From: Ectopseudomonas alcaliphila
GTDB lineage: Bacteria > Pseudomonadota > Gammaproteobacteria > Pseudomonadales > Pseudomonadaceae
DNA: 64,000 nucleotides
Assembly: GCF_900101755.1 (NCBI RefSeq)
Contig: NZ_FNAE01000008.1
Location: 1 to 64,000, forward strand
Direction: 5' to 3'
Each line of letters starts with the position of its first letter. Position 1 is the stretch's first letter. Positions 34,517 through 43,177 of this stretch are shown here, piece by piece. A program made the position numbers and the translations under genes. A model generated the notes under the pieces. The model saw nothing but the letters and a program-made list of their open reading frames with translations, was not told the DNA's origin and ran no database searches.

Positions 34517-34532
34517 AGCAAAGGGCGGGCCA
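34517..34532 (-). promoter_or_regulatory. Sigma-54 promoter for fliK
   Basis: Minus strand TGGCCCGCCCTTTGCT matches TGGCACGGATTTTGCT at 12 of 16 bases, including GG, GC and TTTGCT. It lies in the 67-base gap after hptB, with the start about 25 bases before the fliK ATG. Confidence 0.75.
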
Positions 34533-34547
34533 ACTCGTGAAAAGGCA

Positions 34548-34901
34548 TCAAACGCGATAGCGCTGACGCTCGGATTTGAACAGGATACGGACGATGGCGA
34601 ACTCGCGCTCGATCTGCTCGATCAGGGCCGGAGCCGGTTCCAGAACCTCGCGCCGCCCCGCGTCCTCGAGCTCCTTGCACAAACTGGCCAGAAGCACCGC
34701 CCCCATGTTGCTGCAGCTGCCCTTGAAGCTGTGCGCAGCCAGGCGCAAGCCCTGCGCGTCACCCTCGGCCACAGCTTTATGCAGCAGACGCAGACGCTCC
34801 TCGGAATCGGCCACGAAGGTATCGAGCAGAACGGGGTATTCGTCCTCCATGACGTCCTGCAGGGCCGCCAGGACGGCATCGTCGAGATGGATATCGGACA
34901 C
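34548..34901 (-). CDS. hptB: Histidine phosphotransfer protein HptB
   Basis: A 117-residue Hpt domain with the phospho-accepting histidine in RLAAHSFKGSCSNMG (His57 in this frame). In P. aeruginosa HptB takes phosphate from hybrid sensor kinases and passes it to HsbR. I chose the GTG at 34901, which has AGGGAG seven bases upstream and gives the family length. An in-frame ATG at 34931, overlapping the hsbR stop by one base, would add 10 residues and is also possible. Confidence 0.85.
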   Translation of the reverse strand: MSDIHLDDAVLAALQDVMEDEYPVLLDTFVADSEERLRLLHKAVAEGDAQGLRLAAHSFKGSCSNMGAVLLASLCKELEDAGRREVLEPAPALIEQIEREFAIVRILFKSERQRYRV

Positions 34902-34930
34902 CGGGTCACTCCCTGAACAACAGCCTCGCA

Positions 34931-36619
34931 TTATGCCTCACCGGACCAGCAAAACTCCACGCTGACCCCCTGGCCAACCGGGGAGATCTGGAAACCATCG
35001 CTGAGCTGACGTACCAGGGCAAGACCGCGACCACACAGGGCTTCGTCGCCAGCCGCCATGACGGTGACCGGATCGAATCCGGGGCCACTGTCCTCGACCC
35101 GGACGATCAATCGCCCTCCCCCCTCTTCCGGCAGCATCTGCAAGTGAAATCGCACATAGCCATCGTGCAATGCGGCCAAACGCAGACGTCGCTCCCGATA
35201 GTACTCGGCAAAGCCGCTGGCATCCTGCTTGAGCGAGGAGTCCAGGCCCATCACCCCATGCTCCAGGGCATTGGAATAGAGCTCGGCGAGCACGGTATAC
35301 AGCTCACCACCACGCGGACGCAGTGCCCGCACGTCCAGCAGCAGCTGCAGCAAAAATGGCAGGGGGTTGAAGTGACGCAGGCTCAGCGCACGAAACTCGA
35401 AACTGGCCGACCAGTCCATCACGCTGCCTTGGCCACTGTCGGCAAAGGCCAGCGGGCGAGGATGCTCGTCGTCTTCGGCGAGCCCGACCTGAACCAGGCT
35501 GACGTCGTCCTGCTGCTCGCCACGGAATGCCGCCAGCGCCAGCTGGATTTCCTCGAACAGCGCCTGCGGCTGACGATTGGCCTCCAGAAGCTTGAGCAGG
35601 CGCGCCTCGCCGAATAGCTGCCCTTGCTGGTCACTGGCCTCGAGCACACCATCACTGAGCAAAAAAATCCGATCCCCCGGCGCCAGTGGGTAGACCTCGC
35701 AACGATCGCTGAACGCCGCCGGATCGAGAATTCCAAGGGGCAAATGACGTGACACCAGTGCCTGACGCGGACGACCATCGGCATGTAGCAGGTAACCATC
35801 CGGCAACCCGCCATTCCACACTTCGAGCAAGCCCCGCTTGCTGCTGATGTTGAGCACGGTGGCGCAGCAGAAAACGCCCACCGGAAGGATGCGCTTGAGT
35901 TTGGCGTTGATCTCGCGAAGGATCTCGGCAAGGGCGTGGCCTTTGGCGGTCATGCCGTAGAACACCTCGGCTAGCGGCATCGCGCCAATAGCCGCAGGCA
36001 AACCATGACCGGTGAAATCGCCCAGCATCACGTGCATGCCGCCAGATGGTTTGTACGCCGCCAGCAGCAAATCGCCGTTGAACAGCGCATAAGGCGACTG
36101 CATGTAGCGGATGTTCGGCGCATCCAGACAGCCGGAATGCGCCACCTTGTCGAAGACCGCCTTGGCCACGCGCTGCTCGCGCAACAGGTGCTCGTTGTGT
36201 CGGGCGATCAGGTCGCGCTGTTTCAGTACCGTGTCATGCAGACGGCGCAGGCGATCCATCGCACCGATCTTGGCCTCGAGTATCACCCGGTTATAGGGCT
36301 TGGCGAGAAAGTCGTCGCCACCGGCCTCGAGACAACGCACCAGCGCCTCGCCCTCGGTCAACGAGGTGAGAAAGATGATCGGCACCATCGCTTCACCGGC
36401 CTGATCCTTGATCCGCCGCGCCGCCTCGAAGCCATCCATCACCGGCATCAGCGCGTCCATCAGCACCAGGTGCGGGCGCTCCTGCTCGAACAGAGCGACC
36501 GCCTCCAGGCCATTGCTGGCGGTCAGTACGCGGTGGCCCTGACGACTGACGATGGTGGACAACAGCATGCGGTCGGCCGCGTTGTCCTCGGCGATCAGGA
36601 TCGCAAGACGGTCAGGCAT
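34931..36619 (-). CDS. hsbR: Response regulator/PP2C phosphatase HsbR
   Basis: A 562-residue three-part protein: receiver domain with phospho-acceptor Asp55 (LVLMDALMPVMDGFE), a RsbU/SpoIIE-type PP2C domain (about 190-390; MLGDFTGHGLPAAIGAMP and DRIFLLSDGVLEASD), and an anti-sigma-like HATPase domain (LYSNALEHGVMGLD, VRVEDSGPGFDP). It is the switch that dephosphorylates or phosphorylates HsbA depending on HptB. It lies between hsbA (2 bases) and hptB. Confidence 0.92.
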   Translation of the reverse strand: MPDRLAILIAEDNAADRMLLSTIVSRQGHRVLTASNGLEAVALFEQERPHLVLMDALMPVMDGFEAARRIKDQAGEAMVPIIFLTSLTEGEALVRCLEAGGDDFLAKPYNRVILEAKIGAMDRLRRLHDTVLKQRDLIARHNEHLLREQRVAKAVFDKVAHSGCLDAPNIRYMQSPYALFNGDLLLAAYKPSGGMHVMLGDFTGHGLPAAIGAMPLAEVFYGMTAKGHALAEILREINAKLKRILPVGVFCCATVLNISSKRGLLEVWNGGLPDGYLLHADGRPRQALVSRHLPLGILDPAAFSDRCEVYPLAPGDRIFLLSDGVLEASDQQGQLFGEARLLKLLEANRQPQALFEEIQLALAAFRGEQQDDVSLVQVGLAEDDEHPRPLAFADSGQGSVMDWSASFEFRALSLRHFNPLPFLLQLLLDVRALRPRGGELYTVLAELYSNALEHGVMGLDSSLKQDASGFAEYYRERRLRLAALHDGYVRFHLQMLPEEGGGRLIVRVEDSGPGFDPVTVMAAGDEALCGRGLALVRQLSDGFQISPVGQGVSVEFCWSGEA

Positions 36620-36621
36620 GC

Positions 36622-36927
36622 TCAGCTGATCTTGAACAGCTGCTCGAAGTTGGAGATGGCGAGGATCTTGCGCACGTCACTGCTGCAGTTGAGCAGGCTG
36701 ATCTGCGCCGAATCGCCGCCAGCATGGTCACGCAACAACAGCAGCATGCCCAGTGCCGAGCTATCCAGATAGCTGGTGTCGCGCAAATCGACCTGATAAC
36801 GCTTGGGCGTCAGATTGACGCGCTCATAGGCGTCACGAAATTCCTGGTGGGAGGCGAAGTCGAAGCGTCCTCTAATCACGATGGTCAGCTCTTGCCCGTC
36901 TGCCGAGGGCTGCGAGGTAATGGCCAT
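36622..36927 (-). CDS. hsbA: STAS-domain anti-anti-sigma factor HsbA
   Basis: A 101-residue STAS domain with the phosphorylatable serines in TSYLDSSALGMLLLL (Ser56/Ser57). In P. aeruginosa unphosphorylated HsbA binds FlgM, freeing FliA and favouring swimming, while phosphorylated HsbA favours biofilm through HsbD. The ATG at 36927 has a clear GGAG site (AAAGGAGTAGAC). First gene of the hsbA-hsbR-hptB unit. Confidence 0.92.
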   Translation of the reverse strand: MAITSQPSADGQELTIVIRGRFDFASHQEFRDAYERVNLTPKRYQVDLRDTSYLDSSALGMLLLLRDHAGGDSAQISLLNCSSDVRKILAISNFEQLFKIS

Positions 36928-37195
36928 GTCTACTCCTTTGTCGAGACTTTGCCAGATAGGGCAATTCACGTCTGAAGGTGTAGCACTTGGCCGGCGACGA
37001 AACAACCTCAAGGTTTGTATGAAAAGTCGTCAAGCGAAGGTCAGGCGAGGCAAAAACGGCAAGGGACGGACTGGGTTCGCACTCGACTTCACGAGCTGTA
37101 AATGAGCATTTTGACGGGTGGCCCGGTTGGCGTTGCCTCTCCAGCCCGCTTTTAGCAGGCACCACCGAGCGGGGGCACTGTTCGTACACACCCGA
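36928..37195. other. 268-base gap between fliJ and hsbA
   Basis: The region must hold the hsbA promoter and the end of the fliJ transcript. I saw no convincing sigma-54 or sigma-28 promoter, no strong terminator and no credible small gene. The best hairpin (CCCGCT/AGCGGG near 37142-37175, minus strand) is only 6 bp with a long loop. Confidence 0.5.
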
Positions 37196-37645
37196 TCAGG
37201 GTTCACCGCGATCCATAAGGCGTTGCGCCAGCTCGTCGAGCAGTTTCTGTTCGCGCTTGTCCTCGGCCAGCCGAGCCTCGTCGATGTAGCGCTGGACCAG
37301 TTTGCGCAGCCCCTCGAGACGCGCATAGCGCTGCTGCCAAACGGCCCGCACTTTTTCAAGATTGGCGCGATGCCACTCCAGACTTTGCTGCTGTTGGCCG
37401 ACCGCCGTTTCCAGCTGCGACAGAAAGCGCTGATAGTTCATCAGCCACTGACCGGAAACGCCCTTGCTACCCTCGCTGATCCACTGCTGCTGGTAATCGC
37501 CACGGAAACGCTCCAGCTCACCCAGCTTGGCTTCGGCCTGACCGACCAGCCCCTGGCAATGCCCGAGCTGGCGCGCGGCCTCGCGCTCGGCCTTTTCTGC
37601 CATCTCGACGACCGGCTGCAGACGCTTTGCGCGACTGAGGCTCAT
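37196..37645 (-). CDS. fliJ: Flagellar export chaperone FliJ
   Basis: A 149-residue, almost wholly helical, Gln/Arg/Glu-rich protein forming a coiled coil, starting SLSRAKRLQPVVEMAEKAE. This is typical of FliJ, the stalk that inserts into the FliI hexamer and activates FlhA. It follows fliI by 46 bases and ends the fliEFGHIJ operon. Confidence 0.93.
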   Translation of the reverse strand: MSLSRAKRLQPVVEMAEKAEREAARQLGHCQGLVGQAEAKLGELERFRGDYQQQWISEGSKGVSGQWLMNYQRFLSQLETAVGQQQQSLEWHRANLEKVRAVWQQRYARLEGLRKLVQRYIDEARLAEDKREQKLLDELAQRLMDRGEP

Positions 37646-37691
37646 CGATGCACGACCTCAGCGACGACGAAAAATACTCCAATCAACACCA

Positions 37692-39038
37692 TCATTGCCC
37701 CAGCACGGCAGCCAGTTGCTCACGGCTCAGCGGCATGCCCACACTTTCGTCCAGCCCCTGACGCAGGTATTGAGCCATGACCGGCTGGCGAGCGATGGCC
37801 TGGTCAGTGTCCGCGTCACCACCCGGAACATAGGCGCCAACACTGATGAGATCGCGGCTCTGTTGATAGCGTGACCACAGCTGTTTGAACCGCTGGGCGT
37901 GCTTGAGCTGCTCCGGCGGCACCACCTGCGGCATCACCCGGCTGATCGAGGATTCGATATCGATAGCGGGATAGTGCCCCTCCTCGGCCAGACGCCGGGA
38001 CAGGACAAAGTGCCCGTCGAGCACACCACGGGCGGCATCGGCGATGGGGTCCTGCTGGTCGTCGCCCTCACTCAGTACGGTGTAGAACGCGGTGATCGAA
38101 CCGCCGCCGGCCTCGGCATTACCGGCACGCTCGACCAACTTGGGCAACTTGGCAAACACCGATGGGGGATAACCCTTGGTCGCCGGCGGCTCGCCGATAG
38201 CCAGAGCGATTTCACGCTGAGCCTGGGCATAGCGCGTCAGTGAATCCATCAGCAGCAGAACGTTCTTGCCCTTGTCACGGAAGTACTCGGCGATACGCGT
38301 GCAGTACTGCGCCGCGCGCAAACGCATTAGCGGCGCTTCATCGGCCGGCGAAGCCACGACCACGGAGCGCTTGAGACCTTCTTCGCCGAGAATCTCGTCG
38401 ATGAACTCCTTGACCTCACGCCCGCGCTCACCGATCAACCCGACCACGATGATCTCGGCCTCGGTAAACCGCGTCATCATGCCCAACAGCACCGATTTGC
38501 CCACACCGGTACCGGCGAACAAGCCCAGACGCTGGCCGCGTCCTACGGTGAGCAGGCCGTTGATCGAGCGAATGCCTACATCCAATGGCTGGCTGATGGG
38601 GTCGCGATTGAGCGGGTTGATGGTCGGGCCATCCACCGGCACCCAGTCCTCGGCCTTCATCCCGCCTTTGCCATCCAGGGCGCGGCCGGCGCCGTCGAGC
38701 ACTCGACCCAGCATGGACATGCCCATGGGCAAACGCCCGGCATCGGGCAGCGGCACCACGCGCGCGCCGGGCGCAATACCCGCCAGACTGCCCGCCGGCA
38801 TCAGATAGATCTTGCCCCCGGAGAAGCCCATCACTTCGGCCTCGACCTGCACCGGGTGGTAACTGTCCTCGTTGATGACTAGGCAGCGACTGCCTATGGC
38901 CGCGCGCAGTCCTTCGGCCTCCAGGGTGAGACCGACCATACGCAACAGACGACCTTCGAGTATGGGCTGGCTGGGCAGGCTGATCGCGTCACTGTAGCCC
39001 TCCAGACGCCGGGCAAAACTCACGCGATCAAGGCGCAT
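37692..39038 (-). CDS. fliI: Flagellum-specific ATPase FliI
   Basis: A 448-residue F1-type ATPase with Walker A FAGTGVGKSVLLG, Walker B KNVLLLMDSLTRYAQ and GERGREVKEFI. It powers or assists substrate unloading at the export gate. The ATG at 39038 gives the family start MRLDRVSFARRLEGY and overlaps fliH by 11 bases; an upstream in-frame extension is a fliH shadow. Confidence 0.96.
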   Translation of the reverse strand: MRLDRVSFARRLEGYSDAISLPSQPILEGRLLRMVGLTLEAEGLRAAIGSRCLVINEDSYHPVQVEAEVMGFSGGKIYLMPAGSLAGIAPGARVVPLPDAGRLPMGMSMLGRVLDGAGRALDGKGGMKAEDWVPVDGPTINPLNRDPISQPLDVGIRSINGLLTVGRGQRLGLFAGTGVGKSVLLGMMTRFTEAEIIVVGLIGERGREVKEFIDEILGEEGLKRSVVVASPADEAPLMRLRAAQYCTRIAEYFRDKGKNVLLLMDSLTRYAQAQREIALAIGEPPATKGYPPSVFAKLPKLVERAGNAEAGGGSITAFYTVLSEGDDQQDPIADAARGVLDGHFVLSRRLAEEGHYPAIDIESSISRVMPQVVPPEQLKHAQRFKQLWSRYQQSRDLISVGAYVPGGDADTDQAIARQPVMAQYLRQGLDESVGMPLSREQLAAVLGQ

Positions 39039-39828
39039 CGTCGCGGTCCAGATCCAGATTGATGTCCGCTTCCGGCGGCTGGGTGCTCTGCGCGCGCTGC
39101 TGCTCGAACAATTGCTTGAGCGCCTGCGCCATGCGCGTCTCGACGCTGGCATCGATCTGGCTATGCTCCGACTCGATACGGCAGCCACCTGGCAGCAGAC
39201 TGTCGTCCTCGAGGATGCGCCAGCTTTCCTCATGACGCTCGCGCAGTGCCTTGATCGCCTCGAAGTCCTGCGGGTTGACCTGAATGCGCACGTTGCCCGC
39301 GCCCATCGGCAGCAGCTTGAGTGCTTCGCGCAGAACCTGACGAATCTGGCTGGAGTCGGTGTTCAGTTCGCGCTGAATCACCTCGCGCACCATATGACTG
39401 ACCAGACGCACCATGGCCACTTCCATCTGCTGGTCCTGCTCGGCAATCGGATCGAGCAGCTGCGTCATGAGCTTTTCCAGGCTGCCAACCTTCAGCGCCA
39501 AGGCCGCATCGGCCTCCTGCTTGGCCTTGATCTGGCCGGCATGAAAGCCGTCCTTCTCGCCCGTGGCAAAACCTTCGTTGTAGGCGTCCTGGCGGATGGC
39601 TTCGAGCTCATCGAGCGTCAGCGGTTTGACATCTTCGAGTGCGACCTCTTCGACCTGCGCAGTGTCCTGCTCCTCGACCTCGACTGGAGACTGCGCCTGT
39701 TCATCAGCAGCAACGTCGGCGTCCGCAGGTTCTTCACCCGGTGCATCGAAGCTGGGCAACGCCCAGCGGTCGAAAGTGCCCAGATCCTTGGCGCGAATCA
39801 GCTCGCTCTCAGGCTCCTTGGCAGCCAT
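39028..39828 (-). CDS. fliH: Flagellar assembly protein FliH
   Basis: A 266-residue stator-like regulator of FliI. The acidic N-terminus carries a Trp-containing segment (FDRWALPSFD) that in FliH family members docks to FliN or FlhA. A long helix follows, then a C-terminal domain (VREVIQRELNTDSSQIRQVL). It holds FliI inactive until export. The frame lies between fliG and fliI. Confidence 0.93.
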   Translation of the reverse strand: MAAKEPESELIRAKDLGTFDRWALPSFDAPGEEPADADVAADEQAQSPVEVEEQDTAQVEEVALEDVKPLTLDELEAIRQDAYNEGFATGEKDGFHAGQIKAKQEADAALALKVGSLEKLMTQLLDPIAEQDQQMEVAMVRLVSHMVREVIQRELNTDSSQIRQVLREALKLLPMGAGNVRIQVNPQDFEAIKALRERHEESWRILEDDSLLPGGCRIESEHSQIDASVETRMAQALKQLFEQQRAQSTQPPEADINLDLDRDDAP

Positions 39829-39831
39829 GAC

Positions 39832-40848
39832 TTAAACCATCTCCTCGCCACCCTTGCCGCCGAGCACGATCTCTCCGGCTTCGGCCATGCGCCGGGCGAT
39901 GGTGAGAATTTCCTTCTGCGCCCCTTCGACATCGCTGACGCGCACCGGCCCCTTGGCCTCCAGGTCGTCGCGCAGCAGCTCGGCTGCACGCTTGGACATG
40001 TTCTTGAAGACCTTGTCCTTGATCGCGTCGTCGGCGCCCTTGAGCGCCAGCACCAGAACCTCGGACGAGACTTCGCGCATCAGCGCCTGGATACCGCGGT
40101 CGTCGACATCGGCCAGGTTGTCGAAGACGAACATGAGGTCTTCGATCTGCGTCGACAGGTCTTCGTCCACCTCGCGGATGGAGTCCATCAGCTGACCTTC
40201 CACCGAGCTGTCGAGGAAGTTCATGATGTCCGCCGCACGCTTGACGCCACCCATGGTGGCGCGTGTGGTGTTAGCGCTGCCGGAGAACTGCTTCTCGAGG
40301 ATCTGATTGAGTTCCTTGAGCGCGGACGGCTGCACGGTATTGAGCGAGGACACGCGCAGGATGATGTCCAGGCGCACCTTGTGGTCGAAATGGCTGAGCA
40401 CCTCACCGGCCTGGTCCGGGTCGAGATAGGCGACGACGATGGCCTGGATCTGCGGGTGCTCGTAGCGAATCACGTCGGCAACGGCACGTGGCTCCATCCA
40501 CTTCAGGCTGTCCAGGCCACTGGTGCTGCCGCCAAGCAGGATGCGGTCGATCAGATTACCGGCCTTGTCCTCACCCAACGCAGAGGTGAGCATCTTGCGG
40601 ATGTAGGCATCGGAACCCACACCGAGGCTGGTCTGGTCGCCGACGATATCGACGAACTCGGCCATCACCTGCTCGACCTGCTCACGATGGATATTGCGCA
40701 TGCCGGCCATGGCCACGCCGACGCGCTGCACTTCCTTCGGCCCGAGGTGACGCAACACCTGTGCGGCATCAGTCTCGCCCAGCGAAAGCAGCAGAATCGC
40801 AGCCTTGTCGACCTTGTTCAGCTTGGTAGCGGTACGATTGTCACTCAT
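39832..40848 (-). CDS. fliG: Flagellar motor switch protein FliG
   Basis: A 338-residue C-ring protein built of armadillo-like helices. It has the EHPQ motif of the middle domain (RYEHPQIQAIVVAYL) and a charged torque helix (DRGIQALMREVSSEVLVLAL, residues about 280-300) that contacts the stators. It begins KLNKVDKAAILLLSLGE, the FliF-binding part. It overlaps fliF by 8 bases. Confidence 0.97.
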   Translation of the reverse strand: MSDNRTATKLNKVDKAAILLLSLGETDAAQVLRHLGPKEVQRVGVAMAGMRNIHREQVEQVMAEFVDIVGDQTSLGVGSDAYIRKMLTSALGEDKAGNLIDRILLGGSTSGLDSLKWMEPRAVADVIRYEHPQIQAIVVAYLDPDQAGEVLSHFDHKVRLDIILRVSSLNTVQPSALKELNQILEKQFSGSANTTRATMGGVKRAADIMNFLDSSVEGQLMDSIREVDEDLSTQIEDLMFVFDNLADVDDRGIQALMREVSSEVLVLALKGADDAIKDKVFKNMSKRAAELLRDDLEAKGPVRVSDVEGAQKEILTIARRMAEAGEIVLGGKGGEEMV

Positions 40849-42625
40849 CGGCGTTGATCCACTCTTTCACGACCTGGGCGACGCGGCCAGGATCATCCGC
40901 TACCAGACTCTTGATAGCGTTCAGTTGTGCATCATACCCCTCACTGGGGCTCGGCAACATGATGCTCTGCGGCCCGCCGAGGCTGACGCGATCGTCGGAC
41001 AGCTCGCCGTCCAGACCTGCCATTTCACCAAGCTCCACATCGCCAGAGCCTGCCAGCTCCTTGCCCCTGCCGCCGCCGGTGATGTTGTTGAGTACCGGGC
41101 GCAGCACACCGAACACCAGCACCAGGATGAACAGCACGCCGAGCACCTGCTTGACGATGTCCCAGAACCAGGGCTGGGTGTAGAACGGAATATCGGGGAT
41201 TTCCTCGCCCAGCGAAGCGGTGAAGGCGGTATTGATCACACTGACGCTGTCGCCGCGACTGGCATCGAAGCCAACCGAATCCTGGACCAGACGGGTGAAG
41301 CGCGCCAGATCATCGGTCGTCCACGGCACTCGGCTGCTCTCGCCAGTAGCCGGATCGATACGTACCTGGTCGTCCACCACCACCGCGACCGACAGGCGAC
41401 GCAGACGTCCCTGCTGCTGACGGGTGTAGCTGATGGAACGGTCCAACTCGAAATTGCGGGTGGACTGCTCGCGCTTGTCTGCCGGGTACGGTGCCAGCAT
41501 CGGCTGGCCGGTTACCGGGTCCATGATCTGCTGGCCATTGGCGTCGATCAGCGGCTGACCAGCTGCGACCGGGCCGGCCGGGGCAGCAGCGCCAGCGGCC
41601 TGCTCCGGCGCGGCAGCCGGACCAGGTGGTTGATTGGACAGCGCGCCCGGCACGCCCTGCGGCGGCAAGCTGCTCTGACGTTGTTCGTTGACCTGTTGCT
41701 CGCTGCGCAGCGCGGGTTGATCCGGATTGAACATTTCGGAAGTGGATTCTACCGAGCTGAAATCCACGTCAGCCGATACTTCCGCCTTGTAGCGACCCGT
41801 GCCCAGCACCGGCTGCAGAATGTTGTGCACACGCTGGGTGAACAGCGTTTCCATGCGGCGGGTGTAGTCGAACTGCTTGCCGGCCATGGTCAGCTCGGAC
41901 AGCTCCTGCTGATCGGAGAGCAGATTGCCCTTCTGGTCGACCACCGTGACCTGGCCCTTGTCCAGCTCAGGCACGCTGGTCGCCACCAGGTTGACGATCG
42001 CCATGACCTGGCTGGGCTCCAGCCCACGCCCCGGGTACAGCTCGACCAGAACCGAGGCGGACGGTTTGCGCTCGTCACGCACGAAAACGGAGGCTTTGGG
42101 CATGGCCAGATGCACGCGCGCCGCCTTGACGTTGTTGAGGCTGGCAACCGTACGCGCCAGTTCGCCCTCGAGGCCACGGCGATAACGGGTCGCCTCCATG
42201 AACTGGCTGGTGCCGAGGCCTTGATCACGGTCGAGAATTTCGAAACCGACGCTGTTGTCGGTCGGCGCCACACCGGCAGCAGCGAGGCGCATGCGCGCAC
42301 GTGCCAGATCATCTGCCTTGACCAGCAGCGCGCCGGAGTTGGGTTCGATGGTGTAGTCGATGCCGGAGGCGGCCAGGGTTTCGACTACCTGAGAGGCATC
42401 CATACCGTTGAGGCTGCCGTAGAGCGGACGGTAATCCGGTTGCTGCGACCAGAGCACCACGGCAAAACCGATCGCCACGCTGGCAGCCAGACCGACCAAC
42501 AGGCCGAGCTGACGCAACACCGACATCTCGGCGAGGTTTTCCAGGAAGCTAAGGCCCAGCAGGGGCTTCTTGGGCTCGCCCGATTCGGCCTTGGCCGGTA
42601 CGTTTGCTACTACTGCTTCAGCCAT
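40841..42625 (-). CDS. fliF: Flagellar MS-ring protein FliF
   Basis: A 594-residue ring protein with two transmembrane helices (about 36-55 and 470-490). Between them is the periplasmic ring-building region, starting QQPDYRPLYGSLNGMDASQV, with a Pro/Ala-rich loop near 325-370. The C-terminal cytoplasmic tail (VVKEWINADE end) binds FliG. It forms the base on which the C-ring and export gate assemble. Confidence 0.97.
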   Translation of the reverse strand: MAEAVVANVPAKAESGEPKKPLLGLSFLENLAEMSVLRQLGLLVGLAASVAIGFAVVLWSQQPDYRPLYGSLNGMDASQVVETLAASGIDYTIEPNSGALLVKADDLARARMRLAAAGVAPTDNSVGFEILDRDQGLGTSQFMEATRYRRGLEGELARTVASLNNVKAARVHLAMPKASVFVRDERKPSASVLVELYPGRGLEPSQVMAIVNLVATSVPELDKGQVTVVDQKGNLLSDQQELSELTMAGKQFDYTRRMETLFTQRVHNILQPVLGTGRYKAEVSADVDFSSVESTSEMFNPDQPALRSEQQVNEQRQSSLPPQGVPGALSNQPPGPAAAPEQAAGAAAPAGPVAAGQPLIDANGQQIMDPVTGQPMLAPYPADKREQSTRNFELDRSISYTRQQQGRLRRLSVAVVVDDQVRIDPATGESSRVPWTTDDLARFTRLVQDSVGFDASRGDSVSVINTAFTASLGEEIPDIPFYTQPWFWDIVKQVLGVLFILVLVFGVLRPVLNNITGGGRGKELAGSGDVELGEMAGLDGELSDDRVSLGGPQSIMLPSPSEGYDAQLNAIKSLVADDPGRVAQVVKEWINADE

Positions 42626-42635
42626 GAATCAACCC

Positions 42636-42965
42636 TCAGACCGGCATCTGCATGATGTCTTGATAAGCCTGGACCAGCTTGTTACGCACTTGGGTCATGG
42701 CCTGGAAGGATACGCTGGCTTTCTGCGAGGCGATCATCACGTCGGTCAGATCGACCCCGCTCTGCCCCATCTCGAAAGCGGTAGCCAGTTTATTGGAAGC
42801 CTGCTGGGTCTCATTGACCTTGTTCACCGCCTGGCCGAGCATTTCCGAGAAGCTCGGCGCCCCCTGCACCGGCTCGCTCGCAGCAGGCTTCTGACGCGCC
42901 ATGGCCTCAGCCTGCATGGAACGCATTTCCAGCATCAAGCGATTGAATTCGACACCTTGGCTCAT
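42636..42965 (-). CDS. fliE: Flagellar hook-basal body protein FliE
   Basis: A 109-residue helical protein joining the MS ring to the rod. The C-terminal signature is MIASQKASVSFQAMTQVRNK followed by LVQAYQDIM. The ATG at 42965 is preceded by GGAGGAAG. An upstream in-frame extension crosses the promoter and is not real. First gene of fliEFGHIJ. Confidence 0.95.
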   Translation of the reverse strand: MSQGVEFNRLMLEMRSMQAEAMARQKPAASEPVQGAPSFSEMLGQAVNKVNETQQASNKLATAFEMGQSGVDLTDVMIASQKASVSFQAMTQVRNKLVQAYQDIMQMPV

Positions 42966-43017
42966 GACTTCCTCCACTGCCCGCTTTTTGACACTAGCGG
43001 CGCTATGCAGGGGTATT

Positions 43018-43033
43018 TGCAACAAGGGTGCCA
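43018..43033 (-). promoter_or_regulatory. Sigma-54 promoter for the fliE operon
   Basis: Minus strand TGGCACCCTTGTTGCA: perfect TGGCAC and TTGC boxes with GG-N10-GC spacing. The start is predicted about 40 bases before fliE. A half FleQ site (TTTTTGAC on the plus strand near 42980-42992) lies in the leader. Confidence 0.8.
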
Positions 43034-43115
43034 ACAAAGCCACGACTAGCGGCACGCCTCAAGCGGCAGGTAGAAGCAGGCCCGAAGCGGGCTTATAGGA
43101 GGGGCAAGCGAAGAT

Positions 43116-43148
43116 GGCGAACCAGACGGAGGGTACGCCTGGTTCGCC
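43116..43148 (-). terminator. Probable terminator after fleSR
   Basis: Perfect 10-bp arms GGCGAACCAG/CTGGTTCGCC with a 13-base loop, 30 bases past the fleR stop. On the minus strand it is followed by ATCTTCGCTT, only weakly T-rich. It separates fleR from the fliE promoter. Confidence 0.5.
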
Positions 43149-43177
43149 TGCATAGGCAGGACATGGCCAGGGCCAGA

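Noticed and set aside
36994..37008. GG-N10-GC spacing upstream of hsbA
   Set aside because: AGGTTGTTTCGTCGCC lacks both the TGGCAC and TTGC boxes beyond the invariant dinucleotides; chance occurrence likely.
40805..42655. 616-codon plus-strand open frame opposite fliF
   Set aside because: Covers the whole fliF gene in antisense, no hydrophobic or family motifs, no ribosome binding site of note.
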